64,000 bases of DNA from the NCBI GenBank assembly GCA_944349375.1, contig CALVMV010000001.1:124001-188000 (forward strand). The letters are read 5' to 3'. Source of the DNA: an uncultured Clostridia bacterium. GTDB lineage: Bacteria; Bacillota; Clostridia; Christensenellales; UBA1242. Every line of letters begins with the position of its first letter. Position 1 is the first letter of the stretch. Made by a program: the position numbers and the translations under genes. Positions 60,400 through 64,000 of this stretch are shown here, piece by piece. The notes beneath the pieces were generated by a model, which searched no databases, had not been told where the DNA came from, and worked only from the letters and a program-made list of their open reading frames with translations.

Positions 60400-62036
60400 A
60401 AATTTTAAAATTGCATATACAAAATTTTGGTAAATTGAATAATTTTGAACTTGAATTTAACAATCAATTCAATCAGTTTTTGCATGAAAATGGTTGGGGC
60501 AAATCTACTATTTGTGCTTTTATAAAAGCTATGTTTTATGGTTTAGAACCAAAAGGAAGGAAAAAACTTTCACAAAGAGAAAAATTCCAGCCATGGCAAG
60601 GTGGGGTTTATGGTGGCAGTCTTGATTTTGAAATCGGAAAAACTCAATATAGAATTTACAGAACTTTCGGCAAAAAGCCTGAAGAAGACAGTTTTCAACT
60701 TTTTGATTTAACATTAAACAGTGTAAGCTATGATTATAATGATGAAATTGGCAAACAAATTTTTGGGGTTGGGGAGGAAACTTTTGAAATTTCTGTGTTT
60801 TTTGCACAATCAGATTTGGCTTCTATGCTTACAGATGAAGTAGTCGCTAATTTAGCAGGAATCGAAAAATATAAAAATGATGCTTGTAAGGTAGATAATG
60901 CTATAGATAAAATAGAGAGAAGAAGAAAACAATTAGTCTCAACAATTTCAAAGCCTAGTGAGATAAAAGAGTTAGAAAACAATTTAGCTCGCATAAATTC
61001 TAAAATCATAGAAAACGATAACAAGTTGAAAGAGGTCAACAATCAATTGATTAATATAATTGATAAAAAAGAAAAAGCAGAAAAGGATTTTGAAAATAAC
61101 GAAAAGATAAAAAGTGACAATGAAAAAATTTCTATACAAAAGCATGAACTTCAAAATCAGTTAAATGAAAAAGTTTTAAAATTAAATGAAATCTTAAATA
61201 ATGAAAAAGGCAGAAGAGAAAAAATTTATCCTTTAAGTTTAGTTTCAGTTTTTTCAAGCTTCATATTTTTAGTTTTATCTATTTTAAATATTATCCCTAA
61301 CATAATCGGATACATATTATTTTCCGTTCTTTTGATTTCAGGGTTAACAGGATTTATTATTATAAAAAAATACACAAAAGAATCTGAAAAAGAAAAAAAT
61401 AATTTAAATATAGAGATAGAAAATTTAAAACACAAGATGCAAGCTTTACCACAATTACAAGATTTTAACAAGGATTTAGATGAGTTAATACAGCAGTTAG
61501 TTCAACAACAAATTGTTTTAATGGCCCAGAAAAATTCTATAATAGATGAAATTGAAAATTTAAAGGAAGAATATGAATTTTTGCAGAAAAATTTAATAGA
61601 ACTAAAAGAGAACAATGAATTAATTAATAGAAATATTTTAATTTTGAAAAACACAATGGCTTTATTAAATAAAGCTCGTGATAATGTTAGCCAAAGATTT
61701 GTTGCTCCTTTAAATAAAGATTTCAAAGAAATTTTTAAGCCTTTTGCAAACGAAGATGTAACTATTGATAACCAATTAAATGTATCGGTTTTGACTTCGC
61801 AGGGTGCTAAATCGTCAGAATTTATGAGCAAAGGTTATCAAGATTTAATATTTATATGCCAGCGATTTAGTATGATTGATAAAATTTACAAAAAAGAAAA
61901 GCCACCAATAATTTTAGATGATACTTATGTAAATATTGATGATGAAAAATTTAAGCTTGCAAAAAAGACTTTGCAAGTGCTATCTAAACATTATCAAGTT
62001 ATTTATTTTACTTGCAGTAAGAGTAGGGTTGTTTAG
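60396..62036 (+). CDS. YhaN/SbcC-like AAA ATPase with membrane-embedded coiled coil
   Basis: The 546-residue protein opens with the Rad50-type head (KLHIQNFGKLNNFELEF; Walker A HENGWGKST near 31-39). A coiled coil (about 170-270) runs to two membrane helices (about 282-298, VFSSFIFLVLSILNIIP, and 303-320, IGYILFSVLLISGLTGFI). A second coil (about 325-430) leads back to the head (signature-like MSKGYQDLIFICQRFS; Walker B IILDDTYVNID). It is much shorter than SbcC (about 1000) and resembles YhaN in having membrane helices where SbcC has its hook. It partners the upstream nuclease. No separate RBS is evident; translation is coupled. Confidence 0.8.
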   Translation: MKILKLHIQNFGKLNNFELEFNNQFNQFLHENGWGKSTICAFIKAMFYGLEPKGRKKLSQREKFQPWQGGVYGGSLDFEIGKTQYRIYRTFGKKPEEDSFQLFDLTLNSVSYDYNDEIGKQIFGVGEETFEISVFFAQSDLASMLTDEVVANLAGIEKYKNDACKVDNAIDKIERRRKQLVSTISKPSEIKELENNLARINSKIIENDNKLKEVNNQLINIIDKKEKAEKDFENNEKIKSDNEKISIQKHELQNQLNEKVLKLNEILNNEKGRREKIYPLSLVSVFSSFIFLVLSILNIIPNIIGYILFSVLLISGLTGFIIIKKYTKESEKEKNNLNIEIENLKHKMQALPQLQDFNKDLDELIQQLVQQQIVLMAQKNSIIDEIENLKEEYEFLQKNLIELKENNELINRNILILKNTMALLNKARDNVSQRFVAPLNKDFKEIFKPFANEDVTIDNQLNVSVLTSQGAKSSEFMSKGYQDLIFICQRFSMIDKIYKKEKPPIILDDTYVNIDDEKFKLAKKTLQVLSKHYQVIYFTCSKSRVV

Positions 62037-62043
62037 TAAAAAG

Positions 62044-62844
62044 TTAATTCCTTTGTCTTTGTATTTCGTAAAGACAAGCAGTTGTAGCGCAAGCCACATT
62101 TAAAGAATCAATACCTTCTCTCATCTGTATTTTTACTAGTGTGTCAGCATTTCCAATATAAAATTTGGTTAATCCATTGGTTTCGTTCCCTATGAGTAAA
62201 AGAGTGGGTTTCGTGAAATCTTGATCTTGTATTCTATCGTCAGTCTGTAAAGAAGTGGCAACTATTTGTAATTGTTTATATTCGTTTTTTAATTTTTTGA
62301 TTAAATTTATAAAATCTTGATTTGATTTTATAAAAGTTATAGGTAATTTGAAAAAAGACCCCATAGATGCTGTAATCACTTCATGGTCATATATATCTAC
62401 TGAATGTCCAGAATAAAAGATTTGATCAACATTTAAAGCATCACAACTTCTAATTATCGAACCTAAATTGCCTTTTTTTGAAGGTCTGTCCAAAAGAATT
62501 AATAGTGGATTTTTTGAATATTTCACATTTTTTTGTTCTTTTACTTTTATTAATGCAAGAAGTTCGCTTGTCTCAGATTTATCACTTAATTTTTGCATTA
62601 AACTAGAAGTTAAAACAAAATTTTTATTTGCAATGTTTAAAATATTTTTAGCCCAATTTGAAAGTGGTTTATCTTTAGTATATATAAAAGCTTCTATTTC
62701 CCATTTATAGTTAATGGCTTCTTTGATATTTTGAACACCTTCAATAAAAAACAAATGTGTCGAGGCTCTTTTGTTTCGATTATTTTTTATAGCTAAAATT
62801 TCTTGAAAAGTAGCGTTTTCTTTCCCTATATTAACGATTTTCAT
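62044..62844 (-). CDS. SpoU/TrmH-family RNA 2'-O-methyltransferase
   Basis: The 266-residue protein has an N-terminal RNA-binding domain (1-110; FFIEGVQNIKEAINYKWEIE, typical of the SpoU substrate-binding domain) and a SPOUT methyltransferase domain. Its knot motifs are intact: LLDRPSKKGNLGSIIRSCDA (motif 1), LLIGNETNGLTKFYI (motif 2) and IQMREGIDSLNVACATTA (motif 3). It methylates rRNA or tRNA; which position is not evident. It is convergent with the YhaN-like gene, 7 bases apart, with no terminator seen between them. Confidence 0.92.
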   Translation of the reverse strand: MKIVNIGKENATFQEILAIKNNRNKRASTHLFFIEGVQNIKEAINYKWEIEAFIYTKDKPLSNWAKNILNIANKNFVLTSSLMQKLSDKSETSELLALIKVKEQKNVKYSKNPLLILLDRPSKKGNLGSIIRSCDALNVDQIFYSGHSVDIYDHEVITASMGSFFKLPITFIKSNQDFINLIKKLKNEYKQLQIVATSLQTDDRIQDQDFTKPTLLLIGNETNGLTKFYIGNADTLVKIQMREGIDSLNVACATTACLYEIQRQRN

Positions 62845-62850
62845 GGGTGT

Positions 62851-62879
62851 ATTATATCATAATGTATTTTATTTGTAAA
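62851..62879 (-). promoter_or_regulatory. Promoter giving a leaderless transcript
   Basis: On the minus strand, TTTACA (62879-62874), a 17-nt spacer, TG-A-TATAAT (-10 at 62856-62851), 6 nt, then ATG at 62844. Confidence 0.75.
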
Positions 62880-63121
62880 TTATATCTTCTATAATTAAAT
62901 AATTATAAATGCTTTTTATCGATGATGGCAATATTATTTATCATCTTTTATTTGTTGTAATTATTGCTTGTTAACAAAAAAAATAAAAAGATAAAGTTAA
63001 AAAAACAATCTGGTTGCCCAGATTGTTTTTTGCTTTGGTGCGACAAGTGATAAAGTATCCGAACCGCCTACAAGTCCAAGTTGGTTTAGGTTATGTAAGA
63101 TTAACAGTAAAATTTAATATT
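62880..63121. other. Intergenic region with terminator and GC-richer element
   Basis: It holds a weak hairpin GATGAT (62921-62926) / ATCATC (62940-62945), a strong terminator (62999-63031) and a GC-richer block at 63033-63105. On the minus strand that block would form the 3' UTR of the gene at 63122, or a separate RNA ending in the terminator. No known RNA family is recognised. Confidence 0.4.
62999..63031. terminator. 13-bp bidirectional terminator
   Basis: AAAAACAATCTGG (63001-63013) / CCAGATTGTTTTT (63018-63030) with a 4-nt loop. T-runs follow on both strands. It is the strongest hairpin in the window. Confidence 0.9.
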
Positions 63122-63523
63122 TTATCTATAGTTTACTAAACTTAATTCGCTTAAATTTTTTGATAATGTAATTGTTTCTTTAGAAATTTTGATAAGAGCA
63201 TTGTTCACTGCGACATAATTTTCAAAACTTAATTCAAATCCCAATTTTCTTATTTCATCTTGTATGTAATGAAGTTGAATGCAATGAGGAGATTTATCAA
63301 CACTTGCAAAAACAATTCTTCTAATTTTGTTTGCTCTGATCATTCCCAAAATCTTTGTGATTGCCATATTGATGTGAGTTTGTTCTAGGCATATTTCAAA
63401 AATTGGCAAATTCATATTTTCTATTTCTTCAAAAGCTTTTGGTTGCATTGCTTTTAAACAACTTCCAACAATTATTATTTCATCAGAGCAATCGTAGATA
63501 TTGCTTTTCAACAAATCTTTCAT
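63122..63523 (-). CDS. Conserved-looking small protein of unknown function
   Basis: The 133-residue soluble protein has an alternating strand/helix pattern: EIIIVGSCLKAMQ, IRRIVFASVDKSPHCIQLHY and ELSFENYVAVNNALIKIS. The segment FASVDKSPHCIQLHYIQDEI carries closely spaced Asp, His and Cys that could bind a metal or a substrate. I cannot name the family. The start at 63523 follows AAAGGTGGG; the GTG two codons earlier overlaps that RBS. No signal peptide. Confidence 0.55.
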   Translation of the reverse strand: MKDLLKSNIYDCSDEIIIVGSCLKAMQPKAFEEIENMNLPIFEICLEQTHINMAITKILGMIRANKIRRIVFASVDKSPHCIQLHYIQDEIRKLGFELSFENYVAVNNALIKISKETITLSKNLSELSLVNYR

Positions 63524-63574
63524 AAACACCCACCTTTTAGCATTTTTATTATATCATATAACTTTCATATTTCA

Positions 63575-63612
63575 AAACAAAAAGAGAGAAGCTTGGATTG
63601 GACTTCTCTCTT
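63575..63612 (-). terminator. Terminator of the small Cys-rich gene
   Basis: AAGAGAGAAG (63582-63591) / CTTCTCTCTT (63603-63612), followed on the minus strand by T-rich DNA. Confidence 0.8.
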
Positions 63613-63619
63613 CGTTGTC

Positions 63620-63874
63620 CTAATTGCTGGATTTGAATATGTCCGAAAGGAGTGAGTAAACGCTTTTTGCGGACAGGTTTGTCAAATCTCCGCCGTTGTC
63701 AAAATAGTCCATTAGATCGTGAGCAAACTGAAAGGCGATTTCTTTCATTTGCTTTTTATCAAACTCACAGCAACCTATTGTGAGTTTGTTTGTGGACAGG
63801 TTGCAACGGACGGTGTTCTTGCTTTGCAAGGAACTATTACAACAATCAAGACTATCCATTTTGTTGTTTTTCAT
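63620..63874 (-). CDS. Small cysteine-rich protein
   Basis: The 84-residue product has five cysteines in its first half (DCC, VRC, GCC) and a helical second half (MKEIAFQFAHDLMDYFDNGG, KSVYSLLSDIFKS). No signal peptide or membrane segment. The cysteine pairs could bind a metal, but no known motif is matched. TTGGAGG lies 5-6 bases before the ATG, a terminator follows, and an extended -10 (TG-T-TATACT) lies about 80 bases upstream, so expression is likely. Confidence 0.55.
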   Translation of the reverse strand: MKNNKMDSLDCCNSSLQSKNTVRCNLSTNKLTIGCCEFDKKQMKEIAFQFAHDLMDYFDNGGDLTNLSAKSVYSLLSDIFKSSN

Positions 63875-64000
63875 AGTTCCTCCAAAGAATAAATCTTTGT
63901 GAGGAATAGCCTATGGATTTGGTTAACAAATTGGATAAATCAAGTATAACATATTTCAATTAAAATTGCTATATTTTTCTTCGAGCTCCCAAAAGTTTTA

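Noticed and set aside
62909..62974. 21-residue hydrophobic ORF (MLFIDDGNIIYHLLFVVIIAC), possible type I toxin
   Set aside because: There is no RBS, the nearest TATAAT is 13 nt upstream and so does not fit the 6-nt leaderless rule, and no antisense RNA promoter is seen. Chance ORF in AT-rich DNA is more likely.
63033..63105. tRNA or tmRNA 3' end on the minus strand (GGTTCGG … CGCACCA)
   Set aside because: The T-stem does not pair and no acceptor, D or anticodon arm can be built.
1..64000. CRISPR array or insertion sequence
   Set aside because: No regularly spaced direct repeats, transposase gene or terminal inverted repeats were noticed in any part of the window.

Overview
The window is AT-rich chromosomal DNA of a Gram-positive-type, anaerobic, spore-forming relative of the Clostridia, probably an uncultured gut lineage. 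The main evidence is a single-chain pyruvate:ferredoxin oxidoreductase, sporulation genes (SpoVB-like flippase, SpoIIQ-like LytM protein, SpoIIID), a YetF/DUF421 plus DUF4363 pair, many lipoproteins, and the glmU-like/pth/mfd/foldase gene order seen in Firmicutes. I cannot fix the order or family from the sequence alone.

Layout. 1-5.6 kb: truncated peptidoglycan-binding membrane protein, TVP38-type membrane protein, 50-residue LysM protein, SpoVB/MurJ-like flippase, YetF + DUF4363, and a surface protein. 5.6-12 kb: degenerate GlmU-like protein, pth, mfd and a PrsA-like lipoprotein. 12-16.2 kb: membrane proteins, then a sporulation block (YwmB-like candidate, SpoIIQ-like, ACP, SpoIIID) with sigma-F-like and sigma-E-like promoter sequences. 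16.2-22.7 kb: putative small RNA, two HExxH proteins, class II aldolase, a lipoprotein, HflX, a DUF1858 protein and a PRC-barrel-like protein. 22.7-35.9 kb: a solitary PrgI-VirB4-like ATPase followed 18 bases later by a 3479-residue GLUG-repeat lipoprotein. 36-43.5 kb: rpoB-rpoC with their own promoter and a leader of about 130 nt. 43.5-64 kb: GNAT protein, tRNA-Glu(CTC), M16 peptidase, patatin, ComEC-like protein, degenerate shikimate-kinase-like protein, transketolase, alpha/beta hydrolase, PFOR, TruA, a compact AlaRS, a beta-rich surface protein, an SbcD/SbcC-like pair, a SpoU methyltransferase and small proteins.

The most striking signal is regulatory. About a dozen genes have no Shine-Dalgarno sequence, and eleven of them have a -10-like hexamer ending exactly 6 nt before the ATG. 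Six of those also carry a recognisable -35 at exactly 17 nt. This predicts transcription starting on the A of the start codon, that is, leaderless mRNA alongside conventional SD-led genes. Several intrinsic terminators are also interleaved with the next gene's promoter or start codon, so that the next promoter or start lies in the terminator loop. An upstream transcript would then be terminated, while a transcript starting in the loop would lack the 5' arm and escape. Convergent genes likewise keep their stop codons in the loop of a shared terminator.

The best candidate for an undescribed protein system is the VirB4-like ATPase plus giant lipoprotein. Other points are two leaderless, apparently catalytically dead enzyme relatives (GlmU-like and shikimate-kinase-like) at the head of operons, and an alanyl-tRNA synthetase that ends after its editing domain.
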